From: Desulfobacterales bacterium
GTDB lineage: Bacteria > Desulfobacterota > Desulfobacteria > Desulfobacterales > CAFBRK01
Assembly: GCA_021737185.1 (NCBI GenBank)
Contig: JAIPEL010000009.1
Coordinates: 1-64,000, forward strand
Length of the DNA: 64,000 nucleotides
Direction of reading: 5' to 3'
Positions 37,996 to 48,482 of the stretch are shown in pieces (position 1 is the first letter of the stretch; the number at the start of each line of letters is the position of its first letter). The notes beneath the pieces are model-generated. The model made no database searches. It was not told where the DNA came from and saw nothing but the letters and a program-made list of their open reading frames with translations. Position numbers and translations under genes: made by a program.

Positions 37996-38748
37996 TCAGG
38001 CGGTGCGGCGATTTTCAAGGATCACGCCGTTTGCCGACAGCATGAAAATCATAACGGACAGAAAATAGACGATATCCCGCAGGTCCAGCACCCCGCGCTT
38101 GATGGAGGCAAAGTGGGAAAGAAACCCGAGCCGGGATATGAACCCCACCAGCCAGGAAGGCGCCCAGCCGGAAACCGCTTCGGTGACCGGCGGATACCCG
38201 GCCAGGATGAAAAACAGGCAGATGACCACCGATAAAATGAAGCTGATGACCTGGCTGCGGGTCATCGACGAGGTCATGGACCCGATGCTCAGAAAGGCCC
38301 CGGCCATCAGAAAGCTTCCCACGTAGCCGCAAACCACCGCGCCCATGTCCGGATCGCCCAGATAGGAGACCGTGGCCACCGTCGGGAAGGTAAGCGCCAG
38401 GCAGATGCCCAGAAATATCCAGGCGGCGAAAAACTTGGCCAGGATGGCCTCGGCTGTGGTGACCGGAAGCGTCAAGACCAGTTCCATCGTGCCGAGCCGG
38501 CGTTCGTCCGCCCACAGGCGCATGGCCGCGGCTGGAATCAAAAAGAGAAAGACCCAGGGATGCCATTCGAAAAATCCCCGGAGGTCTGCCTGGCCGGCTT
38601 CGAACAGGCGGCTGATATAGAAGGTGAAAAACCCGATCAGCATCAGGAAGATCACGATAAAGACATAGGCCACCGGCGAGGTAAAATAGCCGGCCAGTTC
38701 TCTTTTGAGCAGGGCCCTTACGGTGTTGGATGATTCCTGAATTCTCAT
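37996..38748 (-). CDS. GldF-like ABC transporter permease (ABC-2)
   Basis: LLKRELAGYFTSPVAYVFIVIFLMLIGFFTFYI, 6-TM protein. Confidence 0.88.
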   Translation of the reverse strand: MRIQESSNTVRALLKRELAGYFTSPVAYVFIVIFLMLIGFFTFYISRLFEAGQADLRGFFEWHPWVFLFLIPAAAMRLWADERRLGTMELVLTLPVTTAEAILAKFFAAWIFLGICLALTFPTVATVSYLGDPDMGAVVCGYVGSFLMAGAFLSIGSMTSSMTRSQVISFILSVVICLFFILAGYPPVTEAVSGWAPSWLVGFISRLGFLSHFASIKRGVLDLRDIVYFLSVMIFMLSANGVILENRRTA

Positions 38749-38767
38749 GATTCCTCTGTGATATGGG

Positions 38768-39730
38768 TTATACCGAACGGGTTGACGAATCACCGGCATC
38801 GCTGGTGGTAATGGCCCGGAAGACTTCGTCGAGGCGGCCCTGCTCCACGAAAACCGATTGGATCCGGGCGCCCCTGTTCGATGCCAGAGAAAGTATCTGC
38901 GGGGCGATCGGCAGCCCGGGCTGCCGGGGAAATGCCCGGAGCCGGAAACCGGCGGGATCGTCGCTCACCTGGTATTCGCTTACGTCGGCAAGACGGCCGA
39001 TCTCTTCGGCCAGGCCTTCGGGCAGCGCCTCTGAAACCAGCATTGACACCGCGCCGTGGGTTTTGGACCGTTTTCTGAGCCCATCGGGGGTGTCGTCGGC
39101 CACCAGCTTTCCGTCGTCGATGATGATCACCCGGGTACAGACGGCATCCACCTCGTCGAGGATATGGGTCGATAGGATGACCGCCTTTTCGGCGCTCATG
39201 TTCCGGATCATTTGCCGGACTTCGTGTTTCTGGTTCGGATCGAGCCCGTCGGTGGGCTCGTCCAGGATCAGGTACGGGGGGTCGTGTAAAATGCACTGGG
39301 CAAAACAGACCCGCTGCTTGAATCCCTTGGACAGGGTGCCGATGGACTGGTTTCCCACCTCGGTAAGGAAGCATTTTTCAATGGCGTCGGAAACGGCCTT
39401 GCGCCGCCTGCTTCCGGCAAACCCCCTCACCTCTGCGATGAAACCCAGAAACCCCTGGACGGTCATCTCCCGGTATACCGGCGCGTTTTCAGGCAGATAT
39501 CCGATCATCTTCCGAGCGCTCAAGCCGTCTTGCGCGATGTCCCGGCCGCCGATGACAGCCGTTCCGGACGACGGCGGCAGGTACCCGGTGATCATTCTCA
39601 TCGTGGTCGACTTGCCCGCCCCATTGGGCCCCATAAAGCCGAGGATTTCTCCTTTTTCAACGGCAAAGGAGACATTGTCCACCGCCGTGCGGATGTCGAA
39701 ACGCTTTGTCAGCTGACTGACTTGGATCAT
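38768..39730 (-). CDS. GldA-like ABC transporter ATP-binding protein
   Basis: GFMGPNGAGKSTTMRMITGY; LSKGFKQRVCFAQCILHDPPYLILDEPTDGLDP. Confidence 0.92.
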   Translation of the reverse strand: MIQVSQLTKRFDIRTAVDNVSFAVEKGEILGFMGPNGAGKSTTMRMITGYLPPSSGTAVIGGRDIAQDGLSARKMIGYLPENAPVYREMTVQGFLGFIAEVRGFAGSRRRKAVSDAIEKCFLTEVGNQSIGTLSKGFKQRVCFAQCILHDPPYLILDEPTDGLDPNQKHEVRQMIRNMSAEKAVILSTHILDEVDAVCTRVIIIDDGKLVADDTPDGLRKRSKTHGAVSMLVSEALPEGLAEEIGRLADVSEYQVSDDPAGFRLRAFPRQPGLPIAPQILSLASNRGARIQSVFVEQGRLDEVFRAITTSDAGDSSTRSV

Positions 39731-40132
39731 ACTTCCCCCGATCGGTCTGAAGGCGTGCAACCGCGCCGCCCGGACTTTTCGCCGGAACCGAAGGGCCGGG
39801 CGATGAAAATGAATGTTCCGCTTCGCTGCGCCCCGGCGCGTCCTTTGTCGAATCAATTTTGTGCGATAGGAATTGTCATATCGTGCCCTGGATTGTCAAC
39901 CCGCATTCCAAGACTTATGATAGGCAGCTTTCGCACTAAAATAGCGCAGGGCTGCTGCCTGTCAACTTGGATGCAGCCGTTACGGTTCCGGCAACGGGAG
40001 AACGCCCGGCCCGGGGACCAGCAAACCGCACGACACCGGTTATAGGTTCCCGGTTGCCTTGACCGGTATGGGTCTGGTATGTAGCGGCTCCGGAACAATG
40101 CGCGCTGCCCCTATATGAGGTTTTACCGTCCC

Positions 40133-41581
40133 ATGAATCAAAAAGAAGACGTATCAGCCGATTTGGCCCAGAGCATCTGGCAGTTTTTCGCCTCTCTGCG
40201 GCTGACCCTGATCGTGCTGCTTTCGTTGGCCGTAACATCGGTGATCGGTACCCTGATCCCCCAGAACGAAAGCCCGGCCGCCTATTTTCGGACCTACGGC
40301 GAGTTTCTCTACCGGCTCTTCGATGTTCTGGACCTGTTTGACATGTACCATTCCTGGTGGTTCCAGGTGCTTCTGCTCCTGCTGACCGTGAACGTGCTGG
40401 TCTGCTCGGTGGATCGGCTGTCGGTCATCTGGAGGGTCATCTTCGTCAAACAGCCGAATTTTTCGGTGGACCGCTTCCGGCAGCGAAAGAACCGTCGGGA
40501 GATGTTCGTCGAAAAAGCGCCGGAGCGTATCCGCAAAAGCATCGTCCGGGCTGCCGGCAGCGGATTTGCGCGCACGAAGGTAGAGGAAAACGACCAGGGA
40601 TTCGTGATGTTTGCCGAGCGCTGGCGGTGGAGCCGGCTGGGGGTCTACATCGTTCATCTGAGCGTGATTCTTCTGCTGGTGGGCGGCCTGATCGGCTCCA
40701 TTTTCGGTTTCGAGGGATATGTCAACATCCCTGAAGGAGAAACCGTCGATGAGATCCGGCTGCGCAACAGCGCAGGCACCGTCGCCCTGCCGTTTTCCAT
40801 CCGCTGCGATGATTTTTCCATTTCATTCTATGCGTCGGGGCAGCCCAAAGAGTACCGGAGCCGGCTTACGCTGCTGCAGGATGGAAAAGAGGTGCTCGAG
40901 CAGGACATCCTCGTCAACCACCCGCTGAGGTACGGGGGCATCAATATTTTCCAGTCCAGCTACGGAGAGATGGGCCGCCCCGCCCCTCAGATCCGCAAAG
41001 AGCCGATCCGCACAGCGGTGCTCACCTTTACCAGCCGGCAAAGCGGAATGGTCTACGAACAGCGCCTCGACGTGGGCGAGGGGGTCGACATTCCCGAAGG
41101 CGGGGGCACATTTTTGCTGGAAGCTTACGAGCCCTCGGCCGTTTTCAGGGGCCAGCCCATCGGCGAGGCCCTCAAGGGGCGGCTGACGCCCCCCGACGGC
41201 GAGCCGGCAGAGGTGCTGCTGCCGCTTCGGTTTGCCAACTTCGACAAGATGCGCAAGGGAAGCTTCATTATCGCCGTGGCCGACGTCGAACCGAAAGCCG
41301 AGGCGGCGGCTCCCCCGGAGAAGCGGTTTTACACGGGGCTCCAGATCACCAATGATCCGGGGGTATGGGTGGTCTATACCGGGTTTGTCCTCATTATTCT
41401 CGGATGTTTCGTGACGTTTTTCATGGCCCACCAGCAGGTCTGCGTCGAGGTAACGGCGGTCGAAGGCGGCAGCCAGGTGGCGGTGGCCGGGACAGCCAAC
41501 CGCAACCGGCTTTCCATGGACACAAGGATCGAAAGGCTCGCCGAGCATCTTGAAAAATCCCTCGGAGGGGACAAGCCATGA
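40133..41581 (+). CDS. resB: ResB/Ccs1-like cytochrome c biogenesis protein
   Basis: FFASLRLTLIVLLSLAVTSVIGTLIPQNESP...YHSWWFQVLLLLLTVNVLVCSVDRL. Confidence 0.9.
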   Translation: MNQKEDVSADLAQSIWQFFASLRLTLIVLLSLAVTSVIGTLIPQNESPAAYFRTYGEFLYRLFDVLDLFDMYHSWWFQVLLLLLTVNVLVCSVDRLSVIWRVIFVKQPNFSVDRFRQRKNRREMFVEKAPERIRKSIVRAAGSGFARTKVEENDQGFVMFAERWRWSRLGVYIVHLSVILLLVGGLIGSIFGFEGYVNIPEGETVDEIRLRNSAGTVALPFSIRCDDFSISFYASGQPKEYRSRLTLLQDGKEVLEQDILVNHPLRYGGINIFQSSYGEMGRPAPQIRKEPIRTAVLTFTSRQSGMVYEQRLDVGEGVDIPEGGGTFLLEAYEPSAVFRGQPIGEALKGRLTPPDGEPAEVLLPLRFANFDKMRKGSFIIAVADVEPKAEAAAPPEKRFYTGLQITNDPGVWVVYTGFVLIILGCFVTFFMAHQQVCVEVTAVEGGSQVAVAGTANRNRLSMDTRIERLAEHLEKSLGGDKP

Positions 41582-41675
41582 CCCTGTGGAGGCACCGCAA
41601 CCGCAGGACTTCGATGATGATCACGTCTTTGTCAGCAGGGCGGGCTTTTGCCGGCCGTGCGATGTTCACCCTATC

Positions 41676-41698
41676 ATAAATCTGCGCAGCAGATTTAT
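41676..41698. repeat. Perfect 10-bp hairpin just upstream of ccsB
   Basis: ataaatctgc-gca-gcagatttat, 18 bp before ATG 41716. Confidence 0.65.
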
Positions 41699-41715
41699 TG
41701 CGGAGCAAATCGATC

Positions 41716-42732
41716 ATGACAAGCTCAGCGCTGCTTTCGGTGGTCACCTTTGTCTATGGCCTGGCGGCCTTCCTCTATTTGACATCCTGGATCTTTCAAA
41801 AAGAAACGCCCGGCAGCCTGGCCACCTGGGTCGCTGCGACGGCGATGGCCGGAAACGGCGCCGGAATTTTGCTGCGATGGGTCGAATCCTACCGCCAGGG
41901 CATCGGTCACGCGCCCTTGGCCAATCTCTACGAGTCTTTGACATTCTTTGCCTTCATGATCAGCGCCATCTACCTGGTCATCGAGCGACGCTACCGGAGC
42001 CGGGTGATCGGAGCATTCGTCCTTCCCCTGGCTTTTCTGGCCATGGCCTATGCTTCGCTTTCCCCCAACATCAGCGATCGGATCCAGCCGCTCATTCCGG
42101 CCTTGAAAAGCAACTGGCTGATCGCCCACGTGCTGACATGCTTCGTCGGCTACGGCGCATTTGCGGTCGCCTTCGGGGTGAGCCTGATGTACCTGCTGCG
42201 CAAGGGGCGGGCCGTCGGGAGCCTGACGGCTTGGGACTTCGTCAAACCGGTGGCGGTCTTTGCTTCGGTGACGCTGCTCGGCCGGATTCTCCAGCTGCAC
42301 AGCTGGGGCGGGGCGGCCCTGATCGGCCTCGGCGTCTGTTTCGTCGGCTATGCATCGGCCTACCTGTACAGGCGGCTCGACCCGGCATTGAAACAGCGGC
42401 TCCTGGACCGGCTTCCCGACGCGAAAATGCTGGATCAACTCAGCTACCAGCTGATCATGTTCGGCTTTTTGTTTCTTTCGGCGGGCATCATCACCGGCGC
42501 GGTATGGGCCAATTCTGCCTGGGGCCGCTACTGGGGCTGGGATCCGAAGGAAACATGGTCCCTGATCACCTGGTTCGTCTATGCCGCGTTGCTCCATGCC
42601 CGGATGATGCGCGGATGGCACGGGCGCAGAATTGCCTATCTTTCCATCATCGGGTTCATGGCTGTTTTGTTCACCTATTTCGGGGTGAACCTGCTTCCCG
42701 GCCTGCACAGTTACGGCGCCATGGGACAGTAA
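41716..42732 (+). CDS. ccsB: CcsB/CcsA cytochrome c assembly (heme handling) protein
   Basis: WGRYWGWDPKETWSLITWFVYAALLHARM (WWD motif), multi-TM. Confidence 0.92.
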   Translation: MTSSALLSVVTFVYGLAAFLYLTSWIFQKETPGSLATWVAATAMAGNGAGILLRWVESYRQGIGHAPLANLYESLTFFAFMISAIYLVIERRYRSRVIGAFVLPLAFLAMAYASLSPNISDRIQPLIPALKSNWLIAHVLTCFVGYGAFAVAFGVSLMYLLRKGRAVGSLTAWDFVKPVAVFASVTLLGRILQLHSWGGAALIGLGVCFVGYASAYLYRRLDPALKQRLLDRLPDAKMLDQLSYQLIMFGFLFLSAGIITGAVWANSAWGRYWGWDPKETWSLITWFVYAALLHARMMRGWHGRRIAYLSIIGFMAVLFTYFGVNLLPGLHSYGAMGQ

Positions 42733-42870
42733 TGCTTGGAAGGGTTTTCTTCCAGGCGCCTTGAAAACAGTGTCGTCGCTATCTGGTTGGGGGGTGTTTT
42801 ACAACCATCGAAACTGCCGCGATATCTTCATATAACTACCCGAGAACATAATCAATATTCCCTCCTTTGG

Positions 42871-42902
42871 ATCCAAACGCCGTCGACAGACGGCGTTTGG
42901 AT
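42871..42902. repeat. Perfect 14-bp-stem palindrome without U-tract between ccsB and qrcA
   Basis: atccaaacgccgtc-gaca-gacggcgtttggat. Confidence 0.8.
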
Positions 42903-43131
42903 TCCTCTTGACAAACCGCCTGTCTCCGGATACAGAATCGCATGAATTTTTTGGCCTTTCCGCCTGGATTTTTGTCGATTCAGGGGGTCTTTGCGCGGAT
43001 GGTGCACCTGCCTGTATTGATATGGGGTTTCCAAAACATCAGTCGTCGGAAGTCAGGAGTTTTCCGCTGTTCATGAATGTGCGGCTGCTGCCGATGGATG
43101 CAGCCGCCCAGCCCAACCCAACGGAGTTTCC

Positions 43132-43920
43132 ATGAGCACTGTAGACGAGCACGAAAAGGACATGCCCTCAGAGGATTCCGGTGGAAAAGGCCCACCGCCT
43201 CCGGATCCGGAGCAGAAAAACAAGGCCACGGCCTACGTGATCTTCTTTTTCTTCGTGGGACTCATCGCAAGCCTCATCGTGGGATGGATCATCTTCCCGC
43301 AACTGCTCTACTCCCAGAAAGAACAACCCATCGATTTCAACCATGCCCTGCACAACGAACTGGTCGGAGACTGCGCAAGCTGCCATTATTTCAGGGAAGA
43401 CGGCACTTTTTCCGGCGTACCCGACCTCTGGTCCTGCATCGACTGCCATATGGATGTGCAGGGCGAGGACCCGGAGGAGGAAAAGTTCGTTACCGAGTAC
43501 GTCTGGGAGGATCGAGAGGTCCCCTGGCTGATCTATTCCAAGCAGCCTGACTGCGTCTTTTTCTCCCACGCCGCCCATGTCCTCTCCGGCGGCATGGACT
43601 GCGTGACCTGCCACGGCCATATCGGCGAAAGCGAACACAGCAAGGTGTACCAGGAAAACCGGATCACCGGCTACAGCCGGGACATCTGGGGGCGGAACAT
43701 TTCCGGCTTCAAGCGCAACTCCTGGGACCGGATGAAGATGGACGACTGCGCGGACTGCCATGAAGAGGCCCGCGACAGCGCCACGAAAGACGAGCCCCGC
43801 GCCCCCGTGGGCCGCGTCATCGACAACATCATCCGGGTCGCCTTCCCAGGGACCTACGCGGACAACAGGGGGGGCAGCGTGCAGACCCAGCGCGGCGCCT
43901 GTTTCAAATGCCATAAATAG
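43132..43920 (+). CDS. qrcA: Qrc complex multiheme cytochrome c subunit
   Basis: N-terminal TM anchor; five canonical CxxCH (CASCH, CIDCH, CVTCH, CADCH, CFKCH); gene order. Confidence 0.88.
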   Translation: MSTVDEHEKDMPSEDSGGKGPPPPDPEQKNKATAYVIFFFFVGLIASLIVGWIIFPQLLYSQKEQPIDFNHALHNELVGDCASCHYFREDGTFSGVPDLWSCIDCHMDVQGEDPEEEKFVTEYVWEDREVPWLIYSKQPDCVFFSHAAHVLSGGMDCVTCHGHIGESEHSKVYQENRITGYSRDIWGRNISGFKRNSWDRMKMDDCADCHEEARDSATKDEPRAPVGRVIDNIIRVAFPGTYADNRGGSVQTQRGACFKCHK

Positions 43921-43980
43921 CGGTGCTGCCGGCTCGAAAGAAACCGAATCTGCTTGCTGAACAACCAAGGGGAAAATTCT

Positions 43981-46200
43981 ATGAAAGTTGGCAGAAGAAG
44001 CTTCCTATCTTTCATCATCGGCGGTGCCGCCGGTACGGCGCTTTCGCCGCTACCATGGAAACTGACGGACGACCTGTCGATCTGGACCCAGATGTGGCCG
44101 TGGACGCCGGTGCCCAAAGACGGTGCGGTGAGCTACGCCGGCTCGACCTGCACGCTTTGCCCCGCCGGCTGCGGCATCAACGTCCGCATGGTCGACCGCA
44201 GGGCCGTCAAGATCGAGGGCATGGAGGGTCATCCGATCAACGACGGCGGAATCTGCATCCTCGGGCTTTCCGGCCTGCAGCTTCTTTATGGACCCACAAG
44301 GGTCAAGAGCCCCATGAAACGGGCCGGCAACAGGGGCAGCGGTCGGTGGGTTTCGATCTCCTGGGAAGAGGCGCTCGAGGAGGTCGCCGGCAAGCTGACC
44401 GAAATCAGGGCACAAGGCCGGCCCGAGGCGCTGGCGGTTTTTTCCGGCAAGCGCCGGGGGACGGTTCCGGCGCTGTTGAGCCGGTTCATGACTGCCTTCG
44501 GATCGCCCAATTTTGTCACCGCCGCTTCCACCCAGGATTCATACGAACTGGCCCTGCACCGGATGCAGGGGGTGCAGGCCGCCGCCGGCCTCGACCTGGC
44601 AAACACCGATTTTCTGCTGAGCTTCGGCAGCGGCATCCTTGACGGCTGGGGGTCGCCGGTTCGGATGTTCAAGGCCCATAGCGCCTTAAAAGACGGAGGC
44701 GGAAAATTAGTGCAGATCGAGCCGAGGCTGTCCAACACGGCGGCCAAGGCCGACCAGTGGATTTCCATCCAGCCCGGCACGGAGGCGGCCCTGGCCTTTG
44801 GCCTCGCCCATGTCATCATCCTGGAAAAACGCTACCGGACGCAGTTTGTCAGCGAATACGGCGGCGAATTCGAGGAGTTCCGCCAGATGGTCATGGCCGA
44901 TTACACTCCGGACAAGGTCGCAAAGATCACCGGCATCGACCCGAAGACCATCGTTACCCTCGCCCGTGAATTTTCACGGTCGTCCGCGCCGCTGGCCGTG
45001 TGCGGAAAAGGAGGGGGGGACACTCCCGGAAGCATGAACGAATTTTTCGCCGTTCACGCCCTCAATGCCCTCGTCGGCGGCATCAACCGGCCGGGCGGAA
45101 TCTGGGCGGTGCCGGAGCCGGGAGACTTCGGTTGGCCAGACCCGGAAATGGACGAGACCGCCGCCAGGGGCATGCAGCAGGATCGGCTCGACGGCGCCGG
45201 CGCCCCGCCCTACGTCGCCACGGCTGCGCTTCCCAACCGGTTCTTCGAGGCGGTCGCCGGAGGCAAGGGGTATCCGCTCGATGCCTTGTTCGTTGTCGAG
45301 TCCAACCCCTGCTTTACCGAGCCCGATCCGGAGACGGTCAAGGCCGCTTTTTCCAAGATTCCCTTTGTGGTCAGCTTCTCGTCTTTCATGGATGAAACGG
45401 CACAGAACGCGGACCTGATTTTGCCGAACCATGTTTACCTGGAGCGATACGAGGACGTACCGAACCCGGCCGGCTTCAACCGGCCTTTCGTCGGGCTGGT
45501 GCAGCCGGTGGTCGACCCCCAGTTCAATACCCGAAACGTGGGCGACGCCGTCATCGCATTGGCGCAGGGTGTCGGAGACCCGGTCGCATCAGCCTTTGGC
45601 TGGGACGGGTACGAGGCCTGTCTGGAGGAGGCCTACCCGGACCAATGGGATTCGCTTACCTCCGAGGGGTACTGGATGGCGGAGGACTTCGATCCCGCCC
45701 CCTGGCCGGAGGCGTTCGAAACGGCTTCTGGAAAGTTCGAATTCGTCCCGGAGGGCCTCCAACGCGGCTACGTGCCGGCGGAAATCGCCGGGGAAAAAGG
45801 CGGGTTTCCCCTTGTCCTGACGCCTTACGATACCATGCGAATTTCCAGCGGATATGTCGGGAATCCGCCGTTCATGACCAAGACCGTTCCGGCTGAGGTT
45901 CTCAAAGGAAAAGAGCTGTTGGTAGAACTCAATCCGCAAACGGCCGACCAACTCGGATTTTCCGAGGGAGGCCGGGCCGTTCTGACCACCCCCACCGGAG
46001 CCGCCAATGTCCGGGTGCATCTCTACGACGGGATCATGCCCGGTTTGGTGGCCATGGCCAGGGGCCTTGGGCATACGGCCTATGATAAGTACCTGGCCGA
46101 CAAGGGGACCAACGTGAACCGGCTGATCGGACCTACGGCAGACCCGGTTTCGGGGCTCAACGCGGCCTGGGGGATTCGGGCAAAACTCACCCGGGCATGA
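43981..46200 (+). CDS. qrcB: Qrc complex molybdopterin-oxidoreductase-like subunit, Tat signal
   Basis: GRRSFLSF twin-arginine; CTLCPAGCGINVRM; molybdopterin oxidoreductase family domains. Confidence 0.88.
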   Translation: MKVGRRSFLSFIIGGAAGTALSPLPWKLTDDLSIWTQMWPWTPVPKDGAVSYAGSTCTLCPAGCGINVRMVDRRAVKIEGMEGHPINDGGICILGLSGLQLLYGPTRVKSPMKRAGNRGSGRWVSISWEEALEEVAGKLTEIRAQGRPEALAVFSGKRRGTVPALLSRFMTAFGSPNFVTAASTQDSYELALHRMQGVQAAAGLDLANTDFLLSFGSGILDGWGSPVRMFKAHSALKDGGGKLVQIEPRLSNTAAKADQWISIQPGTEAALAFGLAHVIILEKRYRTQFVSEYGGEFEEFRQMVMADYTPDKVAKITGIDPKTIVTLAREFSRSSAPLAVCGKGGGDTPGSMNEFFAVHALNALVGGINRPGGIWAVPEPGDFGWPDPEMDETAARGMQQDRLDGAGAPPYVATAALPNRFFEAVAGGKGYPLDALFVVESNPCFTEPDPETVKAAFSKIPFVVSFSSFMDETAQNADLILPNHVYLERYEDVPNPAGFNRPFVGLVQPVVDPQFNTRNVGDAVIALAQGVGDPVASAFGWDGYEACLEEAYPDQWDSLTSEGYWMAEDFDPAPWPEAFETASGKFEFVPEGLQRGYVPAEIAGEKGGFPLVLTPYDTMRISSGYVGNPPFMTKTVPAEVLKGKELLVELNPQTADQLGFSEGGRAVLTTPTGAANVRVHLYDGIMPGLVAMARGLGHTAYDKYLADKGTNVNRLIGPTADPVSGLNAAWGIRAKLTRA

Positions 46201-46257
46201 GTTTCGGGCGAAATCGAGTCGGAAAGCTGATCGCTTACATCACAGCACGAGGTTCTG

Positions 46258-47079
46258 ATGAAACAGGAAAGACCCAAAAAGTTCGGAATGGTGATCGACC
46301 TGGACAAGTGCACCGGGTGCGGCGCCTGCCTGGTCGCCTGCATGTCGGAAAACAACGTCCCGTTCAAGCCGGATGAATCGGACAAGCTCACCAGCATTAC
46401 CTGGATGCGGGTCTACCAGCTAAACAACGGCAAACCGTATCCGGAAACCGATATCTGCTACCTGCCGCGTCCCTGCCAGCACTGCGAAGGGGATCACGGT
46501 CACTCGCCGTGCGTATCGGTGTGTCCGGCCACCGCCACCGACTACGGGATGGAGACCGGAATCGTCAGCCAGATCTACACCCGGTGTTTCGGATGCCGTT
46601 ACTGCATGGCCGCCTGCCCTTACCACGCGCGGTATTTCAACTGGTGGGATCCGGTCTGGCCCGACGGAATGGAGAAGTACCTCAATCCGAGCGTTTCGGT
46701 CCGGATGCGCGGTGTGGTTGAAAAGTGCAGTTTCTGCTACCATCGGTATCAGACGGCCAAAGACAAGGCGATCTATCAGTTTGCCGAAGGAGAGCGGGAC
46801 AGCACGGATCTCGAAGAAGACGAATATCAGACCGCCTGCACCCAGGCCTGTCCGGCCGGGGCGATCATTTTCGGCGATCTGAACAACCCCTCCCATCGCG
46901 TCCACCAGATCGCCCAGCCGGACGAAAAGCACGCCGGGCGGCCCAAAAACCCCAAGGCGTTTCGGCTTCTGGAGCGGCTCGGCACCAACCCGAAGGTCTA
47001 TTACCTGTCGAGCCGCGATTGGGTCCGGCGCGCCGGGGACAACTACCTGGAGGGGGAAGGAAAGCTCAAAAGGCATTAA
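46258..47079 (+). CDS. qrcC: Qrc complex iron-sulfur subunit
   Basis: DKCTGCGACLVACMSENNVPF; CFGCRYCMAACPYHARYFNW; CxQACPAGAIIFGD. Confidence 0.9.
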   Translation: MKQERPKKFGMVIDLDKCTGCGACLVACMSENNVPFKPDESDKLTSITWMRVYQLNNGKPYPETDICYLPRPCQHCEGDHGHSPCVSVCPATATDYGMETGIVSQIYTRCFGCRYCMAACPYHARYFNWWDPVWPDGMEKYLNPSVSVRMRGVVEKCSFCYHRYQTAKDKAIYQFAEGERDSTDLEEDEYQTACTQACPAGAIIFGDLNNPSHRVHQIAQPDEKHAGRPKNPKAFRLLERLGTNPKVYYLSSRDWVRRAGDNYLEGEGKLKRH

Positions 47080-47129
47080 TCGCGGTCGTCGAACAACGGT
47101 AACCGCAGACGGTAAGGAGCACCGAACCT

Positions 47130-48461
47130 ATGGATACTGCACTGATACCCGAGGGCGTGAAACGGGATCCTTTGTGGAAATTCGTTCTGAAGCTCGGTCC
47201 GGTCGTCGCCGTGCTGATCTGGGGCGTCGTCGCCATGTTGCTGTGTTGGATCAAGGGACTGAACCAGACCAACATGAACGACTATTACGGGTTTGCGCTC
47301 TGGATCTGGGCCGACCTGGCGGTCATCGCCCTCGGCGGCGGCGCGTTTTTCACCGGGTTGCTCAAGTACATCATCGGCAAGGAAGAGCTGAAGAATATCA
47401 TCAACTTCGCGGTGCTGGTGGGGTTTATCTGTTACAGCAGCGCCCTGTTGATACTCGCCATCGACATCGGCCAGCCCCTGCGGGGGTGGTTCATCTTCTG
47501 GCATGCCAATGTCCACTCGATGCTCACGGAGGTGGCCTTCTGCCTTTCCTGCTATTTCGGCGTTTTGACCATCGAATATCTTCCGCTGATCCTGGAAAAC
47601 CGACAACTCGACCGGGTTCCCTTCATTCACAACCTGAGCCACAATATGCATGAGATCATGGCCGTGTTCGCCGCCACCGGCGCCTTTCTGTCCTTTTTTC
47701 ACCAGGGTTCCCTGGGCGGCGTGGCCGGTGTGCTGTTCGGCCGGCCGTTCGCCTTTCGCGAAGGGCTCTTCATCTGGCCGTGGACATTTTTCCTGTTTAC
47801 CTGGTCGGCGGCGGCATGCGGGCCCTGTTTTACGATCATGCTGCTCAAGATCACCGAAAAAATCACCGGAAAGAAGCTCGTCAAGGACGATGTGGTCAGG
47901 CTTTTGGCCAAAATCGCCGGCTGGATGCTCTTTACCTATATCATCGCCAAGATCATCGACACTTGGTACTGGGCGGCCGTGACCGCTCCCTCCAAGGGCT
48001 TCGGCCTCATGGAGTTTTACTCCAACAACGGGTTTTACGGAATCTGGATCTTGATCCTGGAGGTCGTCGTCGGCGGGGTGATTCCGGCGCTGATTTTGAT
48101 TACGGCCAAGGGTCGCAGCAATCCCAAAACCCTTACCCTTGCGGTGGTGCTGGCCGTGATCGGCGTTTCGGTCAACCGCTGGGCGATGGTGCTCCAGGTC
48201 ATGGCGGTGCCGGTCATGTCTTTTGACCAGTGGGCGCTGTACTACCCGAGCTGGCAGGAAGTGGCCACCACCTTGCTGCCGGTGGCCTATGGCATCATTC
48301 TGATCGCCCTGTCCCACCGGTACCTGCCGGTATGGCCCCAGGAAAGGGAGCTCAATCCCGTCGAGGCGACTGCCGGTCCTGTGTCTGCGGAGGCGGCGCC
48401 GGGAGCAGAATCAGAAGAAGAGACTTCGGCGGAACCGGAGCCGGCCCCGGCGCAGGCCTAG
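47130..48461 (+). CDS. qrcD: Qrc complex NrfD/PsrC-like membrane subunit
   Basis: 10-TM NrfD family; directly follows the Fe-S subunit. Confidence 0.9.
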   Translation: MDTALIPEGVKRDPLWKFVLKLGPVVAVLIWGVVAMLLCWIKGLNQTNMNDYYGFALWIWADLAVIALGGGAFFTGLLKYIIGKEELKNIINFAVLVGFICYSSALLILAIDIGQPLRGWFIFWHANVHSMLTEVAFCLSCYFGVLTIEYLPLILENRQLDRVPFIHNLSHNMHEIMAVFAATGAFLSFFHQGSLGGVAGVLFGRPFAFREGLFIWPWTFFLFTWSAAACGPCFTIMLLKITEKITGKKLVKDDVVRLLAKIAGWMLFTYIIAKIIDTWYWAAVTAPSKGFGLMEFYSNNGFYGIWILILEVVVGGVIPALILITAKGRSNPKTLTLAVVLAVIGVSVNRWAMVLQVMAVPVMSFDQWALYYPSWQEVATTLLPVAYGIILIALSHRYLPVWPQERELNPVEATAGPVSAEAAPGAESEEETSAEPEPAPAQA

Positions 48462-48482
48462 CCCGAGCAAAGGAGGATAGCG

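Noticed and set aside
41550-42764. 404-aa plus-strand ORF overlapping resB end and ccsB
   Set aside because: Out-of-frame translation of ccsB, Arg/Pro-rich, no recognisable domain.
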